Shown here one piece after another: positions 11,989 through 20,855 of a stretch of DNA of 64,000 nucleotides. The notes under the pieces were generated by a model, which saw nothing but the letters and a program-made list of their open reading frames with translations, was not told the origin of the DNA and did no database searches. Positions within the stretch are counted from its first letter, which is position 1. Each line of letters starts with the position of its first letter. This DNA comes from Arthrobacter sp. MMS18-M83. Lineage in GTDB: Bacteria; Actinomycetota; Actinomycetes; Actinomycetales; Micrococcaceae. The stretch is from NCBI RefSeq assembly GCF_026683955.1, contig NZ_CP113343.1:1116001-1180000 (forward strand), given 5' to 3'. The position numbers and the translations under genes were made by a program.

Positions 11989-12612
11989 TCAGTGCGAGAA
12001 CCGGTTCCGGCTCCACAGAGCGAACGCTATGCCGCCTGCCGCCACCAAAACCACACCGCCCATGATGGCAATGACGCCGAACATGTCCGAACCCGGACCC
12101 TTGGCGCCACTGACCGCAGCCGCCGGAGTGGCCTTGAGTCCCTCCTGGACAGGAGTATCCCAATTGGACGACGCCGACGGCGAGGCGCTGCCCGTCGTCG
12201 GGCTTGCCGATGGGGTCGCCGAGTTGGAAGCTGCTGGGGCCTCCGACGGCGCGACGCTGGGTGCCGGTTCGACGGTCACCTGCGTCATGGGAGCCGGCGC
12301 GGGGGCGGATTCGGCGGGTACGGGTGCCACCGGAGCGGGCTGCGCCGGGGCGACGACGGGTGGCTTGGAGGGCGCGGGATCCACCACTTTCGGCTGCGTC
12401 GGCGTGGGCTCAGTTGGTACAGGTGCCGGCGCCGGGGACGTGGGGGAAACTCGTCCCTGGCCGGGAGCGACGACGGTCTCGGCGTGGGCCGAAAGCAATG
12501 GGAAAGCGCACATCACCATGGCCATGGCAATGCCCGCGAGGACGACGGAAAACGGGCGTCGCACAGCGGCACGGGGCGCGCCGCCAGAGTGCGCGGAGGA
12601 GCGTTGGGTCAT
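11989..12612 (-). CDS. Secreted Pro/Ala/Ser-rich protein with C-terminal membrane anchor
   Basis: The 207-residue product has a basic N-terminus and signal peptide (about residues 20-44, ending SAHAET), a long low-complexity region of Pro, Ala, Thr and Ser, and one C-terminal membrane segment (about 178-200) ending in the basic SRNRFSH. There is no LPXTG motif. The layout suggests a cell-surface or wall-spanning stalk protein. No enzymatic domain is visible. An AGAGG ribosome binding site precedes the ATG. I do not recognise a family. Confidence 0.6.
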   Translation of the reverse strand: MTQRSSAHSGGAPRAAVRRPFSVVLAGIAMAMVMCAFPLLSAHAETVVAPGQGRVSPTSPAPAPVPTEPTPTQPKVVDPAPSKPPVVAPAQPAPVAPVPAESAPAPAPMTQVTVEPAPSVAPSEAPAASNSATPSASPTTGSASPSASSNWDTPVQEGLKATPAAAVSGAKGPGSDMFGVIAIMGGVVLVAAGGIAFALWSRNRFSH

Positions 12613-12754
12613 GTTTACCTCTGCAGGACGGCGCAGGCCGCCCGGAGTTGGGGTGGTATTGACGGGAATCTTCCTACAAAGTCCGGGCGTGTCGCAAATT
12701 CCGCCCCCAAAAGCGTTGCCGGCATGAGCGATTACCTGCGCCTCCGGCGTCGTT

Positions 12755-13513
12755 CTATGTAATCCTGGCGTCCACCACGATCACGGTGACGTTGTCCCGT
12801 CCGCCGCTGCGCAACGCCTCCTGGATGAGGGCATCCACCGCCTCCTGCGGCTGCCCCACGGTGCTCAGGATCCGGAACATATGGTCGTCGCTTAGCTCCC
12901 CGGTGAGTCCGTCCGAGCAGATTAGCATCCGGTCCCCTTCCTGGACGGGCAGCAACCAAAAGTCCGCTTCGTTTTCGCCGCCGGTGCCGAGGGCCCGGGT
13001 CACCACATGGCGGCGCGGATGCACAGTGGCCTCTTCGCGCGTGATCCTGCCTGCGTCGACGAGTTCCTGGACTTCCGAATGGTCCACGCTGATTTGGCTG
13101 AAATCGCCCCGGCTCAAGCGATACGTCCGCGAGTCACCGATGTTCATGACCAGCCAATAGAGGACACCCAATTGCTCGGCGACGACGACTCCGGACAGCG
13201 TGGTTCCGGCCCGCCCACCCGTGGCATTGCGGATCTGGGAGTCGGCGGCAAGGATACATTCTTGCAGGGTGACGGCCGTCGCTGATCGGACGCCGGCCGC
13301 CAATTGCGGCATGCTGCCAAGAGTACGCACGCACAATGCGCTGGCAATCTCGCCTGCCTCATGCCCACCCATGCCGTCAGCCACCGCGAAGACCGGATCC
13401 ACAGCAATGAGCGAGTCTTCGTTGATTTCCCGACTGAGTCCACGGTCCGTCCCGTAGCCATAGCTCAGCGTGAATCCTGGCTCAGGGGCGGTCGCTGCGG
13501 ACTGTGGATTCAT
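12755..13513 (-). CDS. PP2C-type Ser/Thr protein phosphatase
   Basis: The 252-residue enzyme is a metal-dependent protein phosphatase. Family motifs are visible in order: GYGTDRGLSREINEDSLI, AVADGMGGHEAGEIAS, NIGDSRTYRLSRGDFSQISV, RMLICSDGLTGELSDD and SGGRDNVTVIVVD; they carry the conserved metal-binding Asp residues. No membrane segment is seen, so it is likely cytoplasmic, unlike PstP, which has an extracytoplasmic tail. It probably reverses Ser/Thr kinase signalling, but no kinase lies nearby. GAGGACAAG precedes the ATG. Confidence 0.9.
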   Translation of the reverse strand: MNPQSAATAPEPGFTLSYGYGTDRGLSREINEDSLIAVDPVFAVADGMGGHEAGEIASALCVRTLGSMPQLAAGVRSATAVTLQECILAADSQIRNATGGRAGTTLSGVVVAEQLGVLYWLVMNIGDSRTYRLSRGDFSQISVDHSEVQELVDAGRITREEATVHPRRHVVTRALGTGGENEADFWLLPVQEGDRMLICSDGLTGELSDDHMFRILSTVGQPQEAVDALIQEALRSGGRDNVTVIVVDARIT

Positions 13514-13616
13514 TCTTGTCCTCGGTGGAAGGCACGGTTAGCAAAGTGGGCTCTAGGGTGGCGGAGACGACTATGCCACGGTCCGAGAGTTAACTCCAAG
13601 GACGGTGTCCACGGGA

Positions 13617-14780
13617 TCAGTCGAGAACCAGCCCTTTGCCAAGCCCGCGTGCAAGCCGGACCGGGAGGATTTCCCCGAAGCCGCGAACGTTTTCAGCGGT
13701 TTGGGGAACCAGGACGAAACGTTCGTCCTGGCCCAGGGCCGCCGCCGTCATCTCATCAACCAAGACCGTGCCCGGTTCCGCCAACGCGGTGAGGCGGGCT
13801 GCCAGGTTGACGGTAGGGCCGTAGATGTCGCCGAGCCTGGAAAGGATGCGTCCCCAGACCATGGCCACGCGGGCTTCCGGCAGGATTTCGTCTTCGGTGA
13901 AGGCTTGGGCGAGCGCCAAGGAGATCTCAGCGCCTGCGGTGGGCGTCTCGGCGATGTAGAGGACTTCGTCGCCGACCGTTTTCACGAGGCGTCCGCCGCC
14001 GATGGAAATAATCTCGGCGCACTTGTTCTCGAAGCGCTGGACCAACTGGGCCAGCGTCTTCTCGTTCATGCGGCGGGAGAGGCTCGTGTAGGAGACAAGG
14101 TCCGCGAAGCCCACGGCGCGCGCCAGCGGCAGCGGGGCATCGTCTTCATCGCCCTCGCGGCCCGCCTCGCTGGCCTGCAGGCCCGCTTCGGCGCGGACGG
14201 CCAAGCGCTGCACGCCGGCGTTCATTTGGCGGCGCCACGAGTACAGGAGGATCTCCTCCATGGCATCCACGAGGTTGGGCAGTTCATTGACCAACTGTTT
14301 GCGTGCAACGGCGTCGGGAATGCCTTGCTGCATCACCATGTCTTCGATCAGTGCCTCGACTTGCCACACCACCATGCGGTCAGTCATTTGGCCGATGGCA
14401 CGGGTCACGGAAATGGCGGCTTCCTCGGTGAGCTTTCCGGCACGGACTAGGTCAAGAATGGTGGACAGTGCGCCGAGGTCGCGCTCAGTGAACGCTACGT
14501 CCTGGTCTCCGAAGTTGGGGAAACCCAGGGCGCGCCACAGTTTGCGGGCGGACAGCAGGGAGACACCTGCGCCGGCAGCCACTTCACGTCGCCGGAGTTT
14601 GCGTTCGCCGCCTAGCAGCCTGCTTTCAAGCGCCTTGATGGCCAGCCGCTCGGATGACAGGGCCCCGGTGGGCGGGGACACGACGGGGAGGACTCCCGTA
14701 GGTGCGGGGTCCACGGAAGGTTCGGGCACGGCGTCGGGCTCGTGGTCCATGTACTCAGGCTCCTGCTCGTCAACGCTCAT
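13617..14780 (-). CDS. Class III adenylate/guanylate cyclase with N-terminal helix-turn-helix-like region
   Basis: The 387-residue product has an acidic, Pro-rich tail (1-45), then a helical region (about 50-115) that reads like a MerR-type HTH (RREVAAGAGVSLLSARKLWRALGF), a helical linker, and a C-terminal class III catalytic domain (about 190-365). Catalytic residues appear in AVGFADLVSYTSLSRRM (metal Asp), LVKTVGDEVLYIAE (second Asp) and YGPTVNLAARLTAL. The ATG at 14780 has AAGG upstream at good spacing; a GTG three codons earlier lies too near it. It overlaps the PH-domain gene, third in a birA operon. Confidence 0.88.
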   Translation of the reverse strand: MSVDEQEPEYMDHEPDAVPEPSVDPAPTGVLPVVSPPTGALSSERLAIKALESRLLGGERKLRRREVAAGAGVSLLSARKLWRALGFPNFGDQDVAFTERDLGALSTILDLVRAGKLTEEAAISVTRAIGQMTDRMVVWQVEALIEDMVMQQGIPDAVARKQLVNELPNLVDAMEEILLYSWRRQMNAGVQRLAVRAEAGLQASEAGREGDEDDAPLPLARAVGFADLVSYTSLSRRMNEKTLAQLVQRFENKCAEIISIGGGRLVKTVGDEVLYIAETPTAGAEISLALAQAFTEDEILPEARVAMVWGRILSRLGDIYGPTVNLAARLTALAEPGTVLVDEMTAAALGQDERFVLVPQTAENVRGFGEILPVRLARGLGKGLVLD

Positions 14781-15384
14781 CTCTTCCACCTTCTCTCACA
14801 TCCCAGGGCAACGCTTCATTCGGGTAGCCGCCAGGCCCATCAAAATCGCCGGCTCCGTCACCGAACCTGACGCTCGCAGGAAGCTCGGCCATGGCTTCCA
14901 GGATGAAACTCCTGAATTTGCCGACCTCCGGGACATCCGCGAGAACGGCGTCGCCAGGGTGCCCGGTATCCAAGGATATATTCCCGGAGCGCAATATCCG
15001 TTGGAGCAGCGATTGTTTGATCCCCACGCTGCGCACCGCGGCCAGGGGCACCTGCCAGTCGCTCCGGCGAAGCATTCCAAAACGGGCAACTATCCGTCCG
15101 CTGGTCAGGATGTACCGAATGCAACGCCAGCGGATGAATGCGGGGAGGCTGTAACTGAGCAGCACGATCGCCACAATGGCCAAGCACGCGCCCTCCAGCC
15201 ATGGGGTCCACTCACTTGTGATGAGGGGAAGCACCTTGCCCGGTCCACCCTTGACGATCCAGGCACACGCGAAAGCCGCCGCAGCCGGGACGAGTATGAA
15301 TGCCAGGACGGGACCAAAGAGCATCCTTGGCTGCTGCCGCGTGATCACGATGACTTGCTCCCCACGCAGGAGCTCTCTACGCAT
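14770..15384 (-). CDS. Membrane protein with bacterial PH domain (bPH2)
   Basis: The 204-residue product has two membrane segments (about residues 21-45 and 62-85) followed by a bPH2 domain with the typical YILTSGRIVARFGMLRR and VPLAAVRSVGIKQSLLQRIL stretch. Such proteins are widespread in actinobacteria; the function is unknown, possibly envelope-related. It overlaps birA by 8 bases at its 5' end and the cyclase gene by 11 bases at its 3' end, so the three genes are one transcription unit. Confidence 0.8.
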   Translation of the reverse strand: MRRELLRGEQVIVITRQQPRMLFGPVLAFILVPAAAAFACAWIVKGGPGKVLPLITSEWTPWLEGACLAIVAIVLLSYSLPAFIRWRCIRYILTSGRIVARFGMLRRSDWQVPLAAVRSVGIKQSLLQRILRSGNISLDTGHPGDAVLADVPEVGKFRSFILEAMAELPASVRFGDGAGDFDGPGGYPNEALPWDVREGGRDER

Positions 15385-16285
15385 AACCGCTTTCTGTAGC
15401 CCTCAGGTGGACGACGTCGCCGGCGGTCACCACGTGCTCGCGGCCGCCATGGTCCACCACCAAAAGGGAACCATACTCATCCAACCTGGACGCATACCCC
15501 ACCAATTCGTGGTCGCCCGGCAGATGAGCTTTCACTTCGCGTCCCAACGTGACCATGACAGCTTCCACGCGTTTGTGCAGGGACGAGCCGCCGGCCAGTC
15601 CCGCGGTGGGATCGCCGTCGGCATTGCAGAAACTGCGGTACAGGGCTGCAAAGCGGGAAAGGTAGCTCCGGAGAAGGACTGTGCGGTCCGTGGTGATTGC
15701 GCCCTCGAGCAGGAGGGACGTCGCCGTGGGGACAGGCAATTCATCCTCACCGAGCGTCACGTTGAGGCCGGTCCCCAGGATCACGGCGGGAACCGATCCG
15801 TCCCCCATCGGCCCCATCTGGGCCAGGATGCCGGCGATCTTCTTGCCCCGGACCAGGACATCGTTGGGCCATTTGATCTCGGCGGGAAGGCCAGCCGTTT
15901 CCAGGAGTGTCTCCCGCAAGGCGAGCGCCCCCAGCAGGGAGAGCCACGAGTAGCTCTGGGTCGCGACGGGCAGGCCTTGGGCATTGACGGGACGCAGGAC
16001 GATCGAAACGGAAATCGCCGAGCGGGCCGGAGACTCCCAGTGGCGGTCGAGCCTGCCCCGCCCCGCTGTCTGGTGCTCTGCGGTGAGGACTGCGAGGTCG
16101 GCCCACTCCTTGGGTTCCGTAGTGACGGCACGCAGCAGATCGGCATTGGTGGAGCCTGTGGTCTCGACAATCTTCAGTTGCGAAATACCAGCCGCCGCGA
16201 GGAAGTCAGGATGAAGCAGGGCATCGCGGTCCAGGCCCAAGCGCGGGTCACGTGGTTCGCTGCTGACAGGCTGTTCGACGTCCAT
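15377..16285 (-). CDS. birA: Biotin--[acetyl-CoA-carboxylase] ligase BirA
   Basis: The 302-residue enzyme makes biotinyl-AMP and attaches biotin to the carboxyl carrier domain. Visible motifs are TTGSTNADLL, the biotinyl-AMP loop AGRGRLDRHWESP, IKWPNDVLVRGKKIAGIL and GTGLNV. It lacks an N-terminal DNA-binding domain, so it is a non-repressor type. Start context: TAGGAT (minus strand 16298-16293) lies 7 bases before the ATG with no ribosome binding site, consistent with a leaderless mRNA. Its likely substrate is the AccBC protein encoded at 27775-29583. Confidence 0.93.
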   Translation of the reverse strand: MDVEQPVSSEPRDPRLGLDRDALLHPDFLAAAGISQLKIVETTGSTNADLLRAVTTEPKEWADLAVLTAEHQTAGRGRLDRHWESPARSAISVSIVLRPVNAQGLPVATQSYSWLSLLGALALRETLLETAGLPAEIKWPNDVLVRGKKIAGILAQMGPMGDGSVPAVILGTGLNVTLGEDELPVPTATSLLLEGAITTDRTVLLRSYLSRFAALYRSFCNADGDPTAGLAGGSSLHKRVEAVMVTLGREVKAHLPGDHELVGYASRLDEYGSLLVVDHGGREHVVTAGDVVHLRATESGYA

Positions 16286-16332
16286 AGACAGAATCCTATC
16301 CAGCCAAGCTGGTCCCGGAAGAAGATGTCCGC

Positions 16333-17232
16333 TCAGAGGAAGATGTCAGCCACGAGCTTCTCCTCCGGGGCACCCAGGCTGTAGGGCCTGAAGTCCGTGA
16401 CCCCTGCGGCCCTCAGTACCTGTTCGTCGGTGTAGAAGTTGCCGGTCTTGCTGGTTGAACCGGCCGAGTCTGCGGTCAGGTGCGCCCCGGTGAGCACAGC
16501 ATGGGCGGCGTCGGCCATGATTTCCGGGCCTCGGGCGGCTCGCACGATCTGTTCCCCGCCAGGCATGTTTCGGATGGCGGCGGTGTCAATCAGCGTGCAG
16601 GGCCACAGCGAGTTGACCGCCACGCCGTCGTTCTTGAGTTCTTCGGCGAGACCCAGCGTGGTGAGGCTCATGCCGTATTTCGCCATGGTGTACGCCAAGT
16701 GCATGCCTGCCCACTTCGGGTCGAGGTTCAGCGGCGGGGAAAGGGTCAGGATGTGGGCGTTGGTCGATTTCCGCAGGGCTGGAAGCGCCAGCTTGGACAG
16801 CAGGAAGGTGCCGCGGACGTTGATGTCCTGCATGAGGTCATAGCGCTTCATGTCAATCGCGTCAGTGCGGGAGAGGTCGATCGCCGAAGCGTTGTTGACC
16901 ACGACGTCGATCCCGCCGAAGCGTTCGACGGCGGCGGCAACCGCCGCGGCAACGTCGCCGTCGTTGCGGACATCCCCGACGAGCGGCAGCGCCTGGCCAC
17001 CGGCTGCTTCCAACTGCTCGGCAGCCGTGAAGACCGTGCCCTCCAGCTTGGGGTGGGGTTCTCCGGTCTTGGCCATGAGGACGATGTTGGCGCCGTCGCG
17101 GGCCGCGCGGGTGGCGATCGCCAAGCCGATGCCTCGGCTGCCGCCGGACATCAGGATGGTGCGGCCCCTCAGTGATCCACGTGCCTGGTAGGGATGGGCA
17201 GGGTTTGCAGAAGCGTCGTTGCTTGAGGTCAT
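16333..17232 (-). CDS. Short-chain dehydrogenase/reductase
   Basis: The 299-residue SDR has the NAD(P)-binding TILMSGGSRGIGLAIA (about 28-43), the NNAS element (VVVNNASAI), a catalytic Ser in LTLSPPLNL and the YTMAK (Tyr-x-x-x-Lys) active site. Its C-terminal half resembles HSDL2-like SDRs with unknown substrate. TACAGT (minus strand 17244-17239) lies 6 bases before the ATG and no Shine-Dalgarno is seen, so it is probably leaderless. It is divergent from accD and shares a 210-base control region. Confidence 0.87.
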   Translation of the reverse strand: MTSSNDASANPAHPYQARGSLRGRTILMSGGSRGIGLAIATRAARDGANIVLMAKTGEPHPKLEGTVFTAAEQLEAAGGQALPLVGDVRNDGDVAAAVAAAVERFGGIDVVVNNASAIDLSRTDAIDMKRYDLMQDINVRGTFLLSKLALPALRKSTNAHILTLSPPLNLDPKWAGMHLAYTMAKYGMSLTTLGLAEELKNDGVAVNSLWPCTLIDTAAIRNMPGGEQIVRAARGPEIMADAAHAVLTGAHLTADSAGSTSKTGNFYTDEQVLRAAGVTDFRPYSLGAPEEKLVADIFL

Positions 17233-17252
17233 GAGGACACTGTAGCCCAACG

Positions 17253-17272
17253 ATGTTACCGAAGAGTAACAT
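17253..17272. promoter_or_regulatory. Inverted repeat in the SDR/accD divergent promoter region
   Basis: ATGTTAC (17253-17259), six bases, then GTAACAT (17266-17272): a perfect 7-bp inverted repeat. It lies 8 bases upstream of the presumed -10 hexamer of the SDR gene, overlapping the -35 zone, so a bound regulator should repress that promoter. The size fits a TetR-family operator, but no cognate regulator gene is adjacent. Binding is inference. Confidence 0.5.
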
Positions 17273-17443
17273 AGCTTGATGCTCGACTTGAAGTCGGAAA
17301 ATTGTAGGGTTTCTACAGAGGTCTGTGGCTTTTGCGTCATTAGACTAGCCAACAGGGCCCGCATTTTGTACGGATGCTACTTAAGAGCGCATGCCTAACG
17401 AAGCAGTGCCAGCGTAAATCAGCTACAGAGCCGGAGACATTTG

Positions 17444-19027
17444 ATGAGCCACGATCTGACAACGACAGCGGGAAAGATTGCCGACTTCCGCGACCGCCAG
17501 GCCCGTGCAGAACAACCATCCGGCCCCGAAGCCATCGAAAAGCAGCATGCCCGCGGCAAGAACACAGCCCGCGAACGCATCGACATGCTCCTCGACGAGG
17601 GCTCGTTCGTAGAGTTCGATGCGTTGGCCGTACACCGCTCCACAGCTTTCGGCATGGAGAAGAAGAAGCCACTGGGTGACGGCGTCGTCTCCGGCTACGG
17701 CACCGTTGATGGCCGCTTGGTTGCCATCTACAGCCAGGAGTTCAGCGTCTACGGCGGCTCCCTCAGCCAGGTCAACGGCGAGAAGATCGTCAAGGTCCAG
17801 GAATTCGCCCTCCGCAATGGCTGCCCGATGGTGGGCATCAACGACGGCGGCGGCGCGCGCATCCAGGAAGGCGTGGCCTCGCTGGCCATGTTCGCCGACA
17901 TCTTCCGGAACAACGTTCACTCCTCCGGCGTCGTCCCCCAGATTTCCCTCATCATGGGTCCGTGCGCCGGCGGTGCGGCCTACTCCCCCGCCCTCACCGA
18001 CTACGTGGTGATGGTGGACAAGACCTCCCACATGTTCATCACGGGCCCGGACGTCATCAAGACCGTCACCGGGGAAGACGTGGACATGGAAACCCTCGGC
18101 GGGGCGCGCCAGCACAACGCCACTACCGGCACTTCGACTTACCTTGCCAGCGACGAAGCCGACGCGATCGAATTCGTCCGCGAACTCCTGGACTTCCTGC
18201 CGTCCAACAACCTGTCCGAGGCCCCTGTCCTGGAGCACGAGCAAGAACTAGAGCTCGACGACGACGACCTCGCCTTGGACACGCTGATCCCGGACTCAGC
18301 CAACCAGCCCTACGACATGCGCAAGGTCATCGAGCAGATCGTTGATGACGCCCATTTCCTCGAAATGCAGTCGCTCTACGCCCCCAACGTGATCATCGGC
18401 TACGGCCGCGTTGAAGGCCACACTGTCGGCATCGTCGCCAACCAGCCCATGCAGTTCGCCGGCACGCTGGACATCTCCGCTTCGGAAAAGGCCGCCCGCT
18501 TTGTCCGCCACTGCGATGCTTTCAACGTTCCCATCATCACGCTGGTGGACGTCCCCGGCTTCCTGCCGGGCAAGGACCAGGAATTCCAGGGCATCATCCG
18601 CCGCGGAGCCAAGCTGCTTTACGCCTACGCCGAAGCCACCGTGCCCAAGCTGACGGTCATCACCCGCAAGGCCTACGGCGGAGCGTACATCGTGATGGGT
18701 TCCAAGAAGCTCGGCGCCGACCTCAACCTGGCCTGGCCCACGGCACAGATCGGCGTCATGGGCGCCCAAGGTGCCGTCAACATCCTGTACCGCCGCGATC
18801 TTGCCGCGGTCGCCGAAGCCGGCGGCGACGTCGAAGGCAAGCGTGCCGAGATCATCCGCCAGTACGAGGAAGAACTCCTCAACCCCTACCAGGCAGCGGA
18901 GCTCGGCTACGTCGACGCCGTCATCGCGCCGTCGGAGACCCGCCTGCAAATCATCAAGGGCCTCCGCGCCCTTCGCGACAAGCGCGCCAGCCTGCCCACC
19001 AAAAAGCACGGAAACATCCCCCTGTGA
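17444..19027 (+). CDS. accD: Acyl-CoA carboxylase beta (carboxyltransferase) subunit
   Basis: The 527-residue carboxyltransferase moves CO2 from carboxybiotin to acetyl- or propionyl-CoA. The two crotonase-like halves carry the oxyanion and CoA-binding Gly-rich motifs: [11 protein letters not shown] and [17 protein letters not shown] in the N half, and [20 protein letters not shown] and [11 protein letters not shown] in the C half. The ATG at 17444 has GGAG 9 bases upstream. Its stop overlaps the accE start. The actinobacterial AccD/PccB group covers several substrates; acetyl- versus propionyl-CoA preference cannot be settled by eye. Confidence 0.94.
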   Translation: MSHDLTTTAGKIADFRDRQARAEQPSGPEAIEKQHARGKNTARERIDMLLDEGSFVEFDALAVHRSTAFGMEKKKPLGDGVVSGYGTVDGRLVAIYSQEFSVYGGSLSQVNGEKIVKVQEFALRNGCPMVGINDGGGARIQEGVASLAMFADIFRNNVHSSGVVPQISLIMGPCAGGAAYSPALTDYVVMVDKTSHMFITGPDVIKTVTGEDVDMETLGGARQHNATTGTSTYLASDEADAIEFVRELLDFLPSNNLSEAPVLEHEQELELDDDDLALDTLIPDSANQPYDMRKVIEQIVDDAHFLEMQSLYAPNVIIGYGRVEGHTVGIVANQPMQFAGTLDISASEKAARFVRHCDAFNVPIITLVDVPGFLPGKDQEFQGIIRRGAKLLYAYAEATVPKLTVITRKAYGGAYIVMGSKKLGADLNLAWPTAQIGVMGAQGAVNILYRRDLAAVAEAGGDVEGKRAEIIRQYEEELLNPYQAAELGYVDAVIAPSETRLQIIKGLRALRDKRASLPTKKHGNIPL

Positions 19028-19266
19028 GCGCCGAACAGAACCTTCCAGACTCCACGGACACGGCACCGGCCGAGCCCTTGCTTTCGGTGGTCAAGGGAAA
19101 CCCGACGCCGGAAGAGCTCGCCGCGCTTGCCGCCGTCGTCGCCTCCCTCGAAGCGCCGGAGGAAGCCGAAACCGCACCGCCCAGCACGCGGCACTGGCTA
19201 CGGCGGCAGCAACTGCGCCTGGACCCCACGCCGGGGCCGGGCGCTTGGAAGCGCAGCCGGGGCTAA
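19024..19266 (+). CDS. accE: Acyl-CoA carboxylase epsilon subunit
   Basis: The 80-residue protein has the AccE layout: a disordered N-terminus, then [24 protein letters not shown], then a basic tail around [11 protein letters not shown] ending PGAWKRSRG. In actinobacteria this small subunit stabilises or activates the AccA-AccD complex. The start is GTG and it overlaps the accD stop (GTGA), so the two are coupled. A family A palindrome follows 12 bases after the stop, cut by an IS element. Confidence 0.88.
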   Translation: MSAEQNLPDSTDTAPAEPLLSVVKGNPTPEELAALAAVVASLEAPEEAETAPPSTRHWLRRQQLRLDPTPGPGAWKRSRG

Positions 19267-19314
19267 GTTCTGTGGTGACCCAACTGGGTCGCAGTTAACG
19301 TCGTTTAGACGCCT

Positions 19315-20752
19315 TGTCATGTCTCGGGACCTCGTGGACAGTTCATGTCTCATGACCTTGTGGACGGTTGATGTCTCATGACTTCGTGGACACTTCGTCC
19401 GTGGGTGGTTTGAGGCGCGGGTAGCGTGTCCGTTTCCGGCGTGCTCCGGCGGGGTCTGCTGCGATGCCTGAGGGTTTGCCGTTGCCGACGTAGCGGGTGC
19501 CTTTGACAGGCAGGGGGTGGGTGGTGATCTCGGTGCCGCGGGTGTCGAAGAACATGATCTCGGCGTGGTCGTAAACGATGTGCACGGTGCTCCCGGCCTG
19601 GTCCTGGCCGATGTTGAACGCGGTTCCCAGCACGGTAACGCGGCCGTCGTTCCTGACGAGCCGTTGCGTGCTCTGTGCCGGTGCCGGAACGGTCATGGCG
19701 GGTTCCGGGAGGGCCGGTGCGGGTGTTTTCGGGGTCGCGTCCCAGGCTTCCTGCGGGGTCAGGGCCCCGGGCAGGGCCTGGTGTTCGCGTTCGGTGTTGT
19801 AGTAGTGGTCGAAGGCATCGATCTGGGCTTGCAGGACGGGAATCGACGGGGCCGCCGGCTGGCGGTGCAGGTACTGGTGCAGGGTGCGGTGGAAGCGTTC
19901 GTTCTTGCCCTGGGTGGTGGGTTTGCCCGGTCTGCCGGTGATCGGTTCCACCCCGTGGGATTTGAGGAACTCCACGAGTGCGCCGGTGCGTCCGCGGCGG
20001 GTCGGGTTCAGGACCGCGCCGTTGTCGGAGAGGAATTTCTCCGGCACGCCGTGGCGTTCGATGGCCAGGGCGACGACGGCGATCGCGGCCTCGCTCGTTT
20101 CCCCGGTGGCCGCCAGGGAGGCCAGGGCCAGGCGGGAGTGGTCATCGAGGAGCTGGAAGACCGCCACGGTCTTCCCGTCGGCCAGCCGCCACTCGGTCGC
20201 GTCGATCTGCCAGCACGCGTTCGGTTGCGGGTAGACGAACCGCTGGTAGGCGCTGCGGGGCTTCTTCCGCGGCTCGGGCACCACGACACCGGCCCGGTCG
20301 AAGATCCTGGCCACCGTCGCCCGGGACGGCGGGGCGAAGCCTTGCCGGGACAGCTTTGCGATTACCGACAACGGGCCGTGATCCAGCCCCTTGGCCTCAA
20401 GATCCGCCCGGGTGGCCAGGAGGAGTTCGACCATCGCCGGTGCCGTGGCTTTCGGGCTGGTCAACGGCACCGGGCGCTTGATCTCCAGGGCCTTCACCGG
20501 CCCGACGCGTCCGGCCGCCGTGCGGACCTTGTAGAACCAGGCACGCGAGACACCGTGTTCGGTGCAGAACGCGCTCACGGCACCGCGTGGCGCATCGGCC
20601 GGCCACGTAGCAACGGCATGACGGACACTGATCTTCGGGGCGGGTTTGCTCATGAACCAGAGCAAACCCGCCCCGTCTGTCTACGAGGTCCTGAGACACA
20701 CTGTCCACGAAGTCATGAGACATAAGTGTCCATTAAGTCATGAGACTCCACA
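19315..20752. mobile_element. IS481-family insertion sequence, intact, with 15-bp target duplication
   Basis: The element is 1438 bases long and starts with TGT and ends with ACA. GTCGTTTAGACGCCT occurs directly on both sides (19300-19314 and 20753-20767), a 15-bp target duplication. Each end carries three ~25-base direct repeats of the form TGTCTCATGACTTCGTGGACA, in inverted orientation at the two ends, likely transposase binding sites. The single transposase gene is complete. The long, still identical duplication indicates recent insertion. Confidence 0.9.
19376..20653 (-). CDS. IS481-family DDE transposase
   Basis: The 425-residue transposase cuts and joins the IS ends. An N-terminal helix-turn-helix region (AVSAFCTEHGVSRAWFYKVR) is followed by the DDE catalytic core: first Asp in CWQIDATEWRLADG, second Asp in FLSDNGAVLNP, and Glu in GKNERFHRTLHQYLH. 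The tail after about residue 310 is a small beta-rich segment seen in long IS481 members. I chose the ATG at 20653, which opens MSKPAPKISVRHAVATW; an upstream in-frame start is only four codons away. No frameshift or stop is seen. Confidence 0.93.
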   Translation of the reverse strand: MSKPAPKISVRHAVATWPADAPRGAVSAFCTEHGVSRAWFYKVRTAAGRVGPVKALEIKRPVPLTSPKATAPAMVELLLATRADLEAKGLDHGPLSVIAKLSRQGFAPPSRATVARIFDRAGVVVPEPRKKPRSAYQRFVYPQPNACWQIDATEWRLADGKTVAVFQLLDDHSRLALASLAATGETSEAAIAVVALAIERHGVPEKFLSDNGAVLNPTRRGRTGALVEFLKSHGVEPITGRPGKPTTQGKNERFHRTLHQYLHRQPAAPSIPVLQAQIDAFDHYYNTEREHQALPGALTPQEAWDATPKTPAPALPEPAMTVPAPAQSTQRLVRNDGRVTVLGTAFNIGQDQAGSTVHIVYDHAEIMFFDTRGTEITTHPLPVKGTRYVGNGKPSGIAADPAGARRKRTRYPRLKPPTDEVSTKS

Positions 20753-20855
20753 GTCGTTTAGACGCCTCATTACGACATTAAATGCCAGCCAGTTGGGTTG
20801 GCCGAAGAGTGCAACAACCCTTTCACAAGAGTCTTGTCGCCGTTAGGCTCTTGGG

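Larger units (their letters stand above)
19279..20797. repeat. Family A palindrome, copy 3, interrupted by an IS
   Basis: The left half (19279-19314) begins CCCAACTGGGTCGCAGTTAA and the right half (20768-20797) ends with CCAGCCAGTTGGG. Removing the IS and one copy of the 15-bp duplication restores a contiguous palindrome like copies 1, 2 and 5. It would have been the 3' hairpin of accD-accE. Confidence 0.75.
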
